NCBI GenBank assembly: GCA_963576735.1
Contig: OY755172.1
Span: 806,001 to 870,000 of the forward strand
DNA length: 64,000 nt
Direction of reading: 5' to 3'
Source of the DNA: Bedellia somnulentella
Lineage: Eukaryota > Arthropoda > Insecta > Lepidoptera > Bedelliidae
Both the position numbers and the translations under genes were made by a program. A model generated the notes under the pieces. It was given only the letters and a program-made list of their open reading frames with translations, searched no databases and had not been told where the DNA came from. Shown here in pieces: positions 46,140 to 56,904 of this stretch (position 1 is the first letter of the stretch; the number at the start of each line of letters is the position of its first letter).

Positions 46140-46290
46140 TAGTAACGTAGGTTGGAGACCCATCACCTACGATACTTTATTTCTACCGTCTTCTCCCCTA
46201 CCAACTTCCAAATGTGGCTGAGTAGTTTTTAGCTTTGAAGCTTTGGCTATCCGTTTTTGGGATTAATGGCCGTAAGTATATGTAGGTATA
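46140..46290 (+). repeat. Repeat A, 3' half, in tandem
   Basis: GTTGGAGACCCATCACCTAC to GGCCGTAAGTATATGTAGG, a different subtype from the copy just before it. Confidence 0.68.
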
Positions 46291-46294
46291 TGTA

Positions 46295-47765
46295 GGTCCC
46301 TACAATATATAGGTTGATTAAGCCATACTCTACCACGCTGGCCAAGTGCTGGTTGCCAGACTTACGACTACTACCGTGATAGTAGTCACTTATTCTTAAG
46401 TAACTGAAAATCGCAAGCACCTCGCATGTCTCGACTATAATTAGATCGAAACATTTCAACCATACTCTATAAGATTACATTAACGCGAGTCATGCTGACC
46501 GCTTCTTTCCACCAGAGAATGTTACGCCATTACGTGTGTAATGCGTACCAGGGGAGCATGACGTTGCAGCTGTACTGTTGGCCAATACTGCCACGCGTTT
46601 GGAGGAAAATCAAGAAGAAATTGTAAATAGTTTTGCAAATTATTTGTATTTTGACGTGTGATAAAGAGTTTTTCTATTCTATTCTAATATTACTAGAGGA
46701 TGGCCACGTACGTGCATAAATAAGAAGATTGGTGAATGATGAGTAGTAAGGATATTTTATACTTTCTGCCTTCTCCAATGGCAAGTTAACGGCGCGTGGA
46801 GAGTTAAATAAGTAATAGCTGCAAAATTGGTGGTACATATCATATTTCTAAAGATTTCTTCAATCACTGCTCACCCGTTATGAAATTTAGCGTGATAATA
46901 TACCGCTTTTAGCACTCCTGTATAGATAAGCTTTCTGATTCTTTCCGAAGATCAGCTTAGAAGCAAAGTTACAAACTTTACATACATACATCGCTATAAA
47001 TGCCGAAAAGGGTAGCCAGTGTTTTTTCGACTTACTGTGTTTCAAAAATTTTTTCAAGTATGAAGTCGTGGAGAAAGCTCAATCAAATTTACATGGCAAA
47101 TAGCTAACAAAATTGGCAAGTTTTTAAAAATAATTTTGGAGACGTTTTTGGGATAAGTTTTTTTTTAAATCGTTTGAAAAGAGATCTTTAATTTTAACAT
47201 TTTAACAAACTTAGGATTCAACATTTTTTTAATGGCTTAATAGAAGCATATCGGCTCACAATTGCTTTTGTTTTTGCAAGTGCTACTGTTCAACTATTTC
47301 AGAAAAAAAATCAAGCTTGTATCTCAACAATTGATGTCTCTGTGACCAATAATGTCAAATAAGAAAAGGTTTAACAAAAAAATATGAAAGAAAATCATAT
47401 CTCGAAAACTACAAAAAGCCGCAGAACATACATTCGGTAACAGGGGGTAATTCGGGTACCCCTAGGGGTATTCTGTCCTTGGACTTCCGCTTGACACTAT
47501 TTCTTGGGACACCCTGTATTAATAAAGAACAATGAAACACATACATAAACTTGATTCGCAATGATTTTCCATTGGGCAGGGAGAAACTGGGTACAATTCT
47601 GAAAGACCTCTTGCACTCCGTTTACATTGATAATTTTTTCATACATGTTCTTTTTTCTTTACATTTTAAACAACTTACTGTATTGGAACATACTTTATGG
47701 TATAGCAATGACTGTTATGATGTTTTTTCTTAGTTTTTCTTCTATTGAATGATACAATTATATTA
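46295..47765. other. Unassigned DNA
   Basis: 46640-46690 resembles a CR1-like LINE 3' end with TTCTATTCTATTC. 47490-47518 ends in TTGGGACACCCTGTA, like a mariner-type terminus, but I found no matching left end. Confidence 0.35.
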
Positions 47766-47770
47766 CCAGC

Positions 47771-49545
47771 AACCGTGATAGCCCAGTGGGTAGAACACTC
47801 GGTTATCGTGCAAACGACTAGTGTTCAAATCCTGGGCTGGGCCTACACCAATTTGTCGTTTCTAAAGACATATGTGTGGTTAATTTATCATGGTTGTTAA
47901 CGGTGAGGGAACACATCGTGAGGAAACCCACATGGCTGAGTTGTACTTAGTCATGTGACAGTGTATTCGTACAAAACGGCGATAGGCCTGCCCCCTATCA
48001 CGTGAGTACACTGTCCATGCAAAACGTGGGTGAGCGTTTTTCAAAAAAAATGGCACCCCGATAATGAGTTGTCCACCAACTTTGATAATTAATATCTCAG
48101 CAACCTTTTCACATTTCACTATTTAGATAAATATTTCTAAAAGAAAAAGCATTAATTGTTATAATTAAATATAATAAATTTCTAAAGATATATCTGTTAT
48201 AATAAAATATTGGCAAAAATGTATTAAAGGTACACGCAAATTTATATGTCCACCTAACATTCTGTCATGTTTACAGCGCATTAAAATGACCCAAAAATAA
48301 TTTTAAATATAATGTATGGTTTTCAGTCTAAACAAAACTGTTTCGTTTTTTATTTCTTAGTAAATATTATATGTGTAAATAGTTATTGAATTAATAAACT
48401 GAGTTTAAAGTTTGTCCTTTAAAACTGGAATGGCGGAATTTCCGGCTAAGTAACGATCAAAATTGGCAATACAAATAAAATGAAGACGGGTAAAAAACTT
48501 CTATTGGTTATTGTTTTTTAGCTATGGTAACATTGATTCTATTTTGAATCGTCCCGCAATCTTGTTCCGGCTTGTTTTGCCGCATTTCGTTACGTTGTTT
48601 GTTGGGGTGACATAGTGCCAAAAAATTGTTCCATTAAGAACGGCCCATTAATTGGTAAGTAATGACTTTAGTATAAACATACTTATCAGAAGTTGCAGTT
48701 TAGTTATCCCTGATTATTTTTTGTATAAGTAATTACGAATCTTTTGTTTTTTAATAGTCAAACAATAATTAGTAATAATTTGAGGTTAGGATTCGTAACA
48801 TCCATTAAGGAACGTTACATATAGGCGGACCGTGGACGTTACTTAATGGAATCATAAGGACGTGTCTGCAAGGAGATATTTTTAACCAACTTCAAAAAAA
48901 AGGAGATTATCAATTCGACCTATATGTATGTAATATTGTCGGATTTGCACAATTTTTGGATATATTAGTCATATTGGTAACAAATAAAGTAAGACTGATG
49001 TCTAATTAAATATTTAAATAAATTTATTACTGAAGCCATTTCGAGGTTAACATTTTTATAATTTATACATATACTTTTGAGTCTATTTTTAAATTTTATG
49101 TTTTATGTTGTATTATTTCTTGTTTCCGAATTTGTGGTTTTGATTTACTGTATCATGGACACGTCATAATAAAATGTATGGAATTCGTGCACTTTGAAAT
49201 AGGTGCTGACTGAAAATCAGCGTTACAAACCACACTTGTGAGATTTGTAACATATGCTGAGTCAGGACCTTTTCAGCGCTTAGCTAAACCAGTTTTTGTC
49301 TATTTTGTACTGTGTGTATCATAATTTTAAGTTACATATTGTAAGCTCAAAAATTGTAAGCATGTTGCTGAATAAATGCATCTATCTATCTAATGACTGA
49401 CTATGATTTTTGTTAATTATAACGTACGTACTCTGAACACCAGGTGACAAAGTCACATGATGTTCAGAAGTATTAGTACCTCTGCCAACCCCTTCGGGTA
49501 TATTCGGCGTGAACGTTTATGTTTATGTTTATTATGTTATGTTTA
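47771..49545 (+). repeat. SINE B copy split by a 1.4-kb insertion
   Basis: The 5' part 47771-48031 (A box TAGCCCAGTGGGTAGAACAC, B box GTTCAAATCC) stops at AAAACGTGGGT. The 3' part resumes at 49430 with ACTCTGAACACCAGGTGAC and runs to the ATGTTA-rich tail. Together they make one complete SINE B. Confidence 0.78.
48032..49420. mobile_element. Unclassified insertion inside SINE B
   Basis: Bordered by AACGTGGGT and AACGTACGT, a possible 9-bp duplication with two changes. Near the right end TTGCTGAATAAATGCATCTA precedes a (TCTA)n tail, suggesting a polyadenylated retrocopy in plus orientation. No ORF of note. Confidence 0.5.
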
Positions 49546-49549
49546 CAAT

Positions 49550-50305
49550 TATATTTATGTGAATCGGTTCACAATCCATGATGCACAGTGTGTAATTTTA
49601 CAATGTAACTTTCTTACTCCTTTGTTCTCAGTACAGCAACTTCCGTGTGGCATAAACAATTATTATCCAGTCCATTGGGCACTGTGATGGCCGATGATCA
49701 GCTGATCATGATATAACGAACTTTCGTGATTTTGTATGGAAGTACCACCGTGGATGTAATTAATGCGTAACTCTATGTCGATATCTAATAAGTTTTTATT
49801 ATAAAATCCACATAATTCAATACATAACAATGTTTGCTTTATCGCGCGAATCATGAACTGTACTTTTTGACCGACTCCAAAGAGGTGTCCTTAATTTAAA
49901 AAAAATAGATCAGTTGCGTGATTAAAAAAAATATTCAAATGTATAAAAATGCATACGTGGATGACTTTGTTGTTAATTGAATTTAATGGGTTTCCGGCAA
50001 ATGGCTGTGAAGGCGGTTCCATTTTCGTTTAAAAAGATACTATGGGATTAAAGTTTCAACACTTTTGGTCTTAAAAAAAACATGTATTGTTGTACTCTTT
50101 AACTTGGTGTCGTCTTTGAATATCACTACTATTTACTGCATTCGTGGGCGTTGCACTTGGCAATTGCCTTCAGAGTTTCAACCCAGGCTACCGGTATTTA
50201 AGGCCGAACATTTTCCTAGTTTTGGAAATTCAGCCTTGTATAGGCACAATAATGGTCACGGACCACGATAGAGCAATGGAAGAAACTACTGTTGAATATA
50301 CTGTA
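49550..50305. other. Non-coding, nothing recognised
   Basis: Overlapping short frames at 50065-50338 have no support. Confidence 0.4.
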
Positions 50306-50309
50306 CTGA

Positions 50310-50591
50310 TACTAATATTTATAAATTTCTTCGCTTAATTCCGCTAAATAATACCACTCGGTGGTCAGCTGCCGAACTGTCTACTAACTGCTCGTCAATG
50401 ACTCGTGTTGAGTCGAAACGCGTCGCATGTTTGTGGTTGCCTGTTGTTTTCGCTTGCGGGTGTGTGTGTGGTGCATTGTCTGCTTTTCGATTTCTTGTAA
50501 GTGGAAGGGCGGGCGGTGCACAGTGCATGTTGCATGAAGACTGCAGGTATTGTTTAGCGGAATTAAGCGAAGAAATTTATAAATATTAGTA
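50310..50591. repeat. Inverted-repeat block with ~46-bp arms
   Basis: ACTAATATTTATAAATTTCT plus TCGCTTAATTCCGCTAAA at 50310-50354 is mirrored at 50545-50591. AATATACTGTACTGA occurs just outside both sides (near 50295 and 50630) as a direct repeat, so this may be a mobile element. The GC-richer centre holds a short frame with a signal-like N-terminus. Confidence 0.6.
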
Positions 50592-51064
50592 TTGCTATGG
50601 ATTTCCGCAAAGTAACGCCTGATTCAATCCAATATACTGTACTGACTTTTTCCTTAAGCTGGTAAGATGAATATTATATGTGAAGATTTCTAAATGGCCA
50701 AAAGTTTCGATGCTGTAAATCTTCCTATTAAGTTAAAATAAAATATTATACCTTAATAAACTAGTCGGATTGTAGTTTTTACACTATTACTTATTTCCTG
50801 ATTCTCTATATTATAATCCTTTCAAACTATTTTCTTCTTATTCCGTAAAAATCTGCAATCAAAGATCTAAGATCCTAAAGCTCTTTTCATTCTTTTATGC
50901 AATCGTAGTCAAAAAGTACTAAAGCTATATAAAAGTTGCTTATTTCAATTCCATACCTCAAAATACAGTCAAAATCTACACAATAATCCAAAGCCGTTTC
51001 TATCCATCCATTCACTCCTATCAAGTTCTAAACCCACGTAATCATTTCCGAAGTTCATCGCCAG

Positions 51065-51124
51065 GGGCAGATGGTGCGGAAGTCGGCATCAGGTCGGAGG
51101 GCATCGGAAAGCGAGGACGAGTTG
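51065..51124 (+). other. Candidate 60-bp micro-exon
   Basis: Flanked by ATCGCCAG and GTAAAGT, it holds exactly 20 codons (MVRKSASGRRASESEDEL after GQ) in phase 0 on both sides. It is markedly GC-richer than surrounding DNA. I do not recognise the peptide. If real, it belongs to a second gene on the opposite strand to the NRF-like gene. Confidence 0.28.
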
Positions 51125-51449
51125 GTAAAGTACTTGACATTTTGCTAACCTGTCCTGGAGGTTGGAGGCACAGCTGTTGTATAATCGATGGCATTCGAGG
51201 CTTCAAGGATAGTTTAGTCTGGGGTATTTTGCGTGATTTTCATCATTAATCAAATTTTTCGTTGTTATAACGGATCGGAAATAAGTTAAAGCATATTTAT
51301 TGTATAATTCACAATATCTAAATACCAGCGTGTCTTTCTCTGTCGGATTATGTAAAAAATACTTTTCGACAAAAAGTTTTTTATTTATATATTTTTGGAA
51401 TCATGGTTAAAATGGTTTTGTATGTGTTTAAATATTCTATCAAGAAAAT

Positions 51450-51722
51450 TACCAATACTCGCCTTTTACGACACCCGCTGAAAGAAATGGGTTAATAGTT
51501 AGTGCTTTTCTAAGCGGACACTATACAGCTTAAAATTAACATACATAAATACATACATGCATTCAGCTATAAGTTCCCCAAAAAACATTTGTAAGCTACT
51601 TTTAGAAGGTAAGTGGGGATAAGTTGGCAAAATATATGATGGTACATGATTGCTACAAGTCACCTCTTACAACACCCGCGGGAATAAATGGGTAAGTGGT
51701 ATTCTAATCTGACACTACAATC
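51450..51722 (-). repeat. Repeat A, two degraded copies
   Basis: CGCCTTTTACGACACCCGC near 51465, then ACATACATGCATTCAGCTAT and CACCTCTTACAACACCCGC near 51550-51680. Confidence 0.5.
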
Positions 51723-51724
51723 AA

Positions 51725-52105
51725 GCGAATCGCATAAGTACACCCAGACACCAAGTTGTTTTACATACATACATATAAACACATCTGTGAGTTCCGAAAA
51801 AGCCATATCTTTATAATTAAAAAATCAGCTACTTTTGGCAACTACCAAGAGTGGAGGAAAGAATGTCAAAAAAGATTGTTTTCTATAAATAATTTCAAAA
51901 TATTAATAAATGCAAATATCCATCGTGGAAGCATGTCACAGTTCACGCAAGTAGGTGCCACCATTACCTAGATCTGCTGCCGGAGTGATGACACGCTGCG
52001 ACCGAGAAACTCGCGTGTGATTCAATAAGTGGAATTTATACCGGCTCAGAATTTACAAAGTACTTAGTTATTTTCACATAATATCATATCCTTGTAATAG
52101 GCATA
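51725..52105. other. Unassigned DNA
   Basis: Possibly an older repeat A relic at 51765-51860 (ACATACATACATATAAACAC), otherwise nothing. Confidence 0.35.
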
Positions 52106-52109
52106 GTGT

Positions 52110-52276
52110 AGAATAGAATAGAATAGAATAACACTTTATTGCACATCAAACACAAATTTACAAAAGTAATAATATGATCAAACAGTGTACAGTGAGGTAC
52201 AATTGGCGGTCTTTACGCTAAAAGCGATCTCTTCCAGACAACCTTTGGAAGGTGAGATCGATAAATTAATTATTTG
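52110..52276 (-). repeat. CR1/jockey-like LINE 3' end
   Basis: (GAATA)n, AACACTTTATTGCACATC, GGTACAATTGGCGGTCTT, CTTCCAGACAACCTTTGG; almost identical to 18723-18876. Confidence 0.7.
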
Positions 52277-52495
52277 AATATTGAGATATTCGGTGTATTG
52301 AGAGATATGGAAAGACCCATGATCGACCATTCTTTATTTTCCAATCTTTTTACCCACTCAACTTATAAGCTGTGGCTACCCCTTTTTGGGTTATGTACAG
52401 GGTGGGCCAATAATTTTTGCAAATAGCAACACTAAATTTCTCGAATACCGTTGGAGGGAGGGGTGCGCGGGTGGCGGGAAACTATGCGTCGCTAC

Positions 52496-53633
52496 CAGTG
52501 TTGCCAACGTAGGCGATTTTTCGCCATTTAGGCTACTCAGATTGGAAAACGGCGACCAAAAAATCGTAAAGGCGACTGGTCGCCTTTTAGGCTACTCGAA
52601 AAAGATTAAATTTACTTTTATTTATTATCGAATTACAACACAAATAAGCACAAAAAACTTAATCTACATAAGAAGATATAAGACGAGCAAGATAATATTC
52701 ATACATACATACATATTCTCACGCCGTTAGTTCCCATTGGGGTAGGCAGAGACTATCGATCGCCACTTTGTACGATCCTGGCAAACCTCTCTAGCTTCAT
52801 TCACATCCATCAATCTTTTCATACATGCTCTTTTATTCTTCGTACTTCGGACACCTGCCTTTTTGAGCACATTTGCTATTTGATCTAAATGTGTCCTCCG
52901 AGGTCGTCCTCTACTAACATCACCTTCCACATTGGCTTTATAGATCTCTTTCACCACTTTAATGTCATCCATCCTCTCTATGTGCCCAAACCATCTCAAC
53001 ATTCCTTCTTCTATCTTCCTTACAATATCATCTTTTACACCACACCTTTCACGAATCACATCATTCCTCACACAAGAGATAAAAAGATGGCAAAACCCCT
53101 TGGCAAAACCCTTAACCCATATTGAACGTTTCATCTCTAAATACCTTTGAGATCATGTTGGCCCTACTGTGAAAATATCACAGGTGGTGTTGCAAAAATT
53201 TAAATTCGAATCAACCGAATATTCGAATCAGTATGTTGATTAGAACTATTCGAATCAGGATTTTTTATCCGCTTAATCTGTAGGAGTAATAACAAAACAG
53301 GGCAAGAACAGAAATTGCTCGCAGCAGATCAAGCAGAATAATGTTTTAGAGTCTGGGTAATGAGTCTTTGGACACGCCAACTTAAAATCTTTTCTTTCTT
53401 TAACTTTAAAACACAGTTTTGATACTTTTATTTTGTACTGACTCTAGTTCAAAAGACTTGTTGTTTAAGTGTTAAGTACTGATTTTATTGTATGTACAGG
53501 AAGTTATAATTATGAACACATAAGTAAATAGTTAAAAAAGTGGTTTTTCTTTTAGTTTCGGGTTTGGGCTACTTTAGGCTACTCAAGCTTTGAAAATTGG
53601 GCGACATACGGTCTTGACTTGTTGGCAACACTG
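52496..53633. mobile_element. hAT-like element inside the mariner leader
   Basis: An 8-bp duplication, GTCGCTAC, at 52488-52495 and 53634-53641. Inverted ends CAGTGTTGCCAAC / GTTGGCAACACTG. Near the ends lie paired TTTAGGCTACTC motifs. It is non-autonomous and contains the RTE fragment. Confidence 0.88.
52700..53165 (-). pseudogene. RTE-like LINE ORF2 C-terminus and 3' end
   Basis: A minus-strand frame (53134-52727) ends with the familiar LINE C-terminus: EEGMLRWFGHIERMDD, RGRPRRTHLDQI, CQDRTKWRSIVSAYP. It is 5'-truncated, so no RT active site is present. The stop is followed by a short 3' UTR ending GCGTGAGAATATGTATG with the ATGT tail (CATA on the plus strand at 52700). The first residues (MKRSIWVKGFAKGF) do not fit the family and may reflect a frameshift. 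It lies inside the hAT element. Confidence 0.8.
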
Positions 53634-53658
53634 GTCGCTACATGCAATTTTAGTCACG

Positions 53659-54747
53659 ATGGAGCGCTTCACGGGACAACAGCGTGCTTTTTGTGTTAAA
53701 CAATTTTACAAAAACAACGATTCCTACGTTACTGTACGACGCCTGTTTCGAATTGAATATGGATTACGCCGTGTAAACGAGTGTCCAAGTGTGAATTTAA
53801 TCAAATCTTGGGTCGTGAAGTTCGAGCAAACGGGATCGACAACGAATATTAAACAAATAGGCCGGCCACGTTCAAGAAGAACCGATGAGAACATTCGAGA
53901 GGTTGAAATTTCCGTTCGGGACGATCCAGAATTATCTACGCGTAAACGTTCGGCGGTTCTGGCATTACCGAGAACCAGTCTACGGCGGATTTTGCATCTA
54001 GACCTAAAACTGCACCCGTATAAGCTTCAAATTGTGCAGGAGATGAAACCAAATGATTACATTCAACGTAAGTTATTGGCTGACACAATGCTGGAGCAAT
54101 TCTCTAGCCTGGAGAATGTATTGTTTACGGACGAGGCCCACTTTCACATCAACGGGCACGTGAATAAGCACAATTGTCGATATTGGAGCAGGGAAAACCC
54201 TCGCCTTAAACACCAAAAGCCACTTCATTCACCTAAAACGACAGTATGGGCTGCCATATCAGCAAAGGGCATAATTGGTCCGTATTTCTTTGAAAATAAT
54301 CAAGGAAATAATGTAACTGTGAATTCAGCGGAATACGTTAAGATGTTGCGAGAGTTTTTGACGCCGCAGTTGCATGAATTTCAAGGATACAACAGCAGGA
54401 CCTGGATGCAACAAGATGGAGCAACATGCCACACGTCAAATGTGACTTTACCGGTAGTCAAAGAAATGTTTCCGAATAAATTGATTTCTCGCAGAGGTGA
54501 TATTCCATGGCCTCCGAGAAGCCCGGATCTTACACCATGCGATTTTTTCCTATGGGGATACCTGAAAAGTCGAGTCTACCTTAATAAATCGACGAATATA
54601 TCCCAATTAAAACAAAACATCCACGACGAGATAGCCGCGATCCCCCGCAGCATGTGTCAGCGAGTTTTCCAAAGTTTGCGTAGTCGATTGCTAGAGTGCC
54701 AACGACGAGACGGTGCACATCTCGACGATGTCAATTTTAAAAAATAA
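53659..54747 (+). CDS. Mariner/Tc1-superfamily transposase, DD41D type, apparently intact
   Basis: 362-residue cut-and-paste transposase with TA target preference. The N-terminal half is a paired-type double helix-turn-helix, with the GRP-type linker at residues 69-73 (GRPRS). The catalytic triad is Asp158 (LFTDEAHF), Asp253 (QQDGATCH) and Asp295 (SPDLTPCDFFLWG). There are 41 residues between the second and third Asp, the spacing of rosa-type DD41D elements. I start at ATG 53659 (MERFTGQQ). An in-frame ATG at 53590 adds 23 codons, but these come from the inserted hAT end, so that longer form is an accident of the nesting. The frame has no stops or frameshifts, and both TIRs are intact. The hAT insertion only 18-26 bp before the start codon probably disturbs expression. 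Confidence 0.92.
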   Translation: MERFTGQQRAFCVKQFYKNNDSYVTVRRLFRIEYGLRRVNECPSVNLIKSWVVKFEQTGSTTNIKQIGRPRSRRTDENIREVEISVRDDPELSTRKRSAVLALPRTSLRRILHLDLKLHPYKLQIVQEMKPNDYIQRKLLADTMLEQFSSLENVLFTDEAHFHINGHVNKHNCRYWSRENPRLKHQKPLHSPKTTVWAAISAKGIIGPYFFENNQGNNVTVNSAEYVKMLREFLTPQLHEFQGYNSRTWMQQDGATCHTSNVTLPVVKEMFPNKLISRRGDIPWPPRSPDLTPCDFFLWGYLKSRVYLNKSTNISQLKQNIHDEIAAIPRSMCQRVFQSLRSRLLECQRRDGAHLDDVNFKK

Positions 54748-55047
54748 ATTTCATTAAATGTTTAAAACGTTAAAAATATAATCAACAAAATAACAGTTGT
54801 AGTTTTATTTCTATTCATGTTTTAAAAGTGCAAAAATTATTGGCCCACCCTGTATGTGTGTATAGATTTTGATCAACAATATGGCCAGTCCAGTACTAAC
54901 GTATAATAGTAGTTCTAAATATAGTATAATGCAAAATATAAAAACGGTACAATAATGGTTTTCTTTTTCAAATTAAATATCTGTTTGAGTAATATTGATG
55001 CTGGTAATGCATTACAGTCCATTTTAATTTAAACATTGAATCTAAAA

Positions 55048-55302
55048 ATAAATTGCCGTGTAGTGCCGGCTTAGAATGTCGCTACCCCTTTCTACCCACG
55101 GGTGTCGTAAGAGGCGACTAAGAGTATTGGGATTTTTTATTGGATTTTTGGGCGATGCGGTTGGAGACCCATCACCAAAAACCTTTATTTTACCGCCTTT
55201 TCCCCCTCAACTTCCAAAAGTGGCTAAGGAATTTATAATTCTTTGGCTCTGGCTACCCCTTCTAGGGAATTATAGCCGTGAGTATATGTATGTATGTATG
55301 TG
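55048..55302 (+). repeat. Repeat A copy with target duplication
   Basis: Flanked by TGAATCTAAAA (55037-55047 and 55303-55313), 11 bp, right after the ATGT tail. Full length and clear evidence of retroposition. Confidence 0.87.
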
Positions 55303-55314
55303 TGAATCTAAAAT

Positions 55315-55690
55315 GAGCAATAAGCACATTTTCTTCCTTTGTTCTTTGTTCAACAAAACAAACCATAAGTCATCAAATATTTACGTCCCGGAAGGAAAAT
55401 ATCATCTTCTGAACATGTATTTAATTCACAAAGGAGAAAGTTCGTGAAGATGATATTCAACACATGTTTAGATCTACATATTTTTTCTCGGTTTGCGAGG
55501 TAAACTATGCTTCAGGAATACTAAATATCAAGATAGTTCAGAAACTTGGTGAATTGTTTCAAGTTCACCAATTTGTGTGGGAATAAATAAAGAAAGTACT
55601 ATTGCCTAGTTTTTTCGAAAAATAGCAGTAAAAGAATACGCAATGTACAGTATTGAGTTTCATTCCATAATGTAACAACTTATATTCTTA
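55315..55690. other. Unassigned DNA
   Basis: Nothing recognised. Confidence 0.4.
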
Positions 55691-55703
55691 AAAGAACTTT
55701 AAA

Positions 55704-56081
55704 AGTGACGACGACGACGTGATAGCTCAATGGGTAGAACACCGGTTAACGTGCAAGCGACTAGTGTTCAAATCCCGGGTCGGGCCTACACCAATTTGTC
55801 TTTTCTAAAGACAAATGTGTGGTTAATTTATCATGGTTGTTAACGGTGAGGGAAAACATCGTGAGGGAACCCACATGGCTGAGTTGTACTTAGTCATGTG
55901 ACAGTGTATTCGTACAAAACGGCGATAGGCCTGCCCCCTATCACGTGAGTACACTGTCCATGCAAAACGTGGGTACTCTGAACACCCAGTGACGAAGTCA
56001 CGTGATGTTCAGAAGTATTAGTACCACTGCCAACCCCTTCGGGGATATTTGGCGTGAACGTTTATGTTATTATGTTATGTT
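55704..56081 (+). repeat. SINE B, complete reference copy
   Basis: AACTTTAAA duplications (55695-55703 and 56082-56090) flank a 378-bp element. In order: tRNA-derived head with A box TAGCTCAATGGGTAGAACA and B box GTTCAAATCCC; a body with two CACGTGA sites; a hairpin-prone ACCCCTTCGGGGATAT; a GGCGTGAACG end; a (ATGTT)n-type tail. Confidence 0.87.
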
Positions 56082-56089
56082 AACTTTAA

Positions 56090-56735
56090 ACGATATGTAC
56101 GTTTTTACTATATCTTGAATCATTTCTTATATGGGTATATTTTTCACTTTTATTTCGTTTTCTACTATAGAACGCTTATATGTTTACACAATGTCAACCT
56201 ACTTAATATATAAAATTCACATGTCACAGTATTTGTCACCAAACTCCTGCAAAACGACAAAACTAATTTAAATAAATAATAAACCATTCGGTAGGTCTGA
56301 GAAGAGGTTCATAACATTTTTTTATGCTTCTAAGTGATAAGGGTTGTCCACCATAAAAGCAAAAACTTAATGACTCACTTAGAACCGATGCACAACCGAA
56401 ACAACATTACCTATTTTATTACGCAGGCTGGCACCGACTCACAAATTAATTTAGGAGAATTTTAAGATTTAGGTAGGTTGAATTGAATGACAGTACTCAT
56501 ATTTAATTATAAACCTATTTCTTACTTTTTAGTACTTGATTGTTTATTTTCCTTGTAAATCATAATTTAAATTGCTTTGTGCTAAGATAACCATTTTTCG
56601 AATGTTCAGTTTTTGTTTTTTCAACATTAAAGCCGGTTTTCTTTTCGTAAAAAATATTTTTGTTTCTAAAAGTTTGAAATTTGGTATAGAGGTTCCGATT
56701 ACGATATAAATAAGCAAATAAAAGTAATAATTTAA
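56090..56735. other. Unassigned AT-rich DNA
   Basis: Nothing recognised. Confidence 0.4.
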
Positions 56736-56739
56736 AATT

Positions 56740-56797
56740 AATGTTGCCCTCAGCGGGGATCGAACCCGCGACCTTCGCCTCCTTTATTTATTAGAAA
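56740..56797 (-). repeat. tRNA-like SINE fragment (repeat C related)
   Basis: CTCAGCGGGGATCGAACCCG is an antisense B box. The copy stops where a Helitron end begins. Confidence 0.5.
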
Positions 56798-56850
56798 CTA
56801 GCTTTTTGCCCGCGACTTCGTCCGCGTAGACTTCATTTTTGCATCCGGTT
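56798..56850 (-). mobile_element. Helitron H2 3' terminus
   Basis: On the minus strand: hairpin CGCGGACGAAGTCGCG, then GGCAAAAAG and CTAG followed by T. The 5' end was not located. Confidence 0.65.
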
Positions 56851-56904
56851 TACATTCAAAATACCGAAACACTATCTAAACTTCTGTTTTTATATTTATA
56901 TGAC

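Larger units (their letters stand above)
52398..54852 (+). mobile_element. DD41D mariner/Tc1-superfamily transposon, complete
   Basis: Terminal inverted repeats CAGGGTGGGCCAATAATTTT (left) and the exact complement (right) sit within TA duplications at 52396-52397 and 54853-54854. It carries an intact transposase and is enlarged to 2,455 bp by a hAT insertion in its leader. Confidence 0.92.
52300..54868 (+). repeat. Repeat A 3' part, split by the mariner element
   Basis: GACCCATGATCGACC to GCTACCCCTTTTTGGGTTATG at 52314-52395 is repeat A. The ATGTGTGTATAG tail continues at 54854 after the mariner element. Confidence 0.6.

Noticed and set aside
47475..47518. Mariner-type terminus GGGACACCCTGTA
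   Set aside because: Only one end was found; no opposite TIR or transposase.
50398..50589. Secreted small protein gene
   Set aside because: A signal-like start alone, lying between inverted arms; no transcript or family support. Kept only as an observation.
52889..53150. Plus-strand ORFs across the RTE fragment
   Set aside because: They are shadows of the minus-strand LINE C-terminus, which has the recognisable motifs.
55076..55447. 123-codon plus-strand ORF
   Set aside because: Most of it is a sense copy of repeat A; similar frames recur in other copies.
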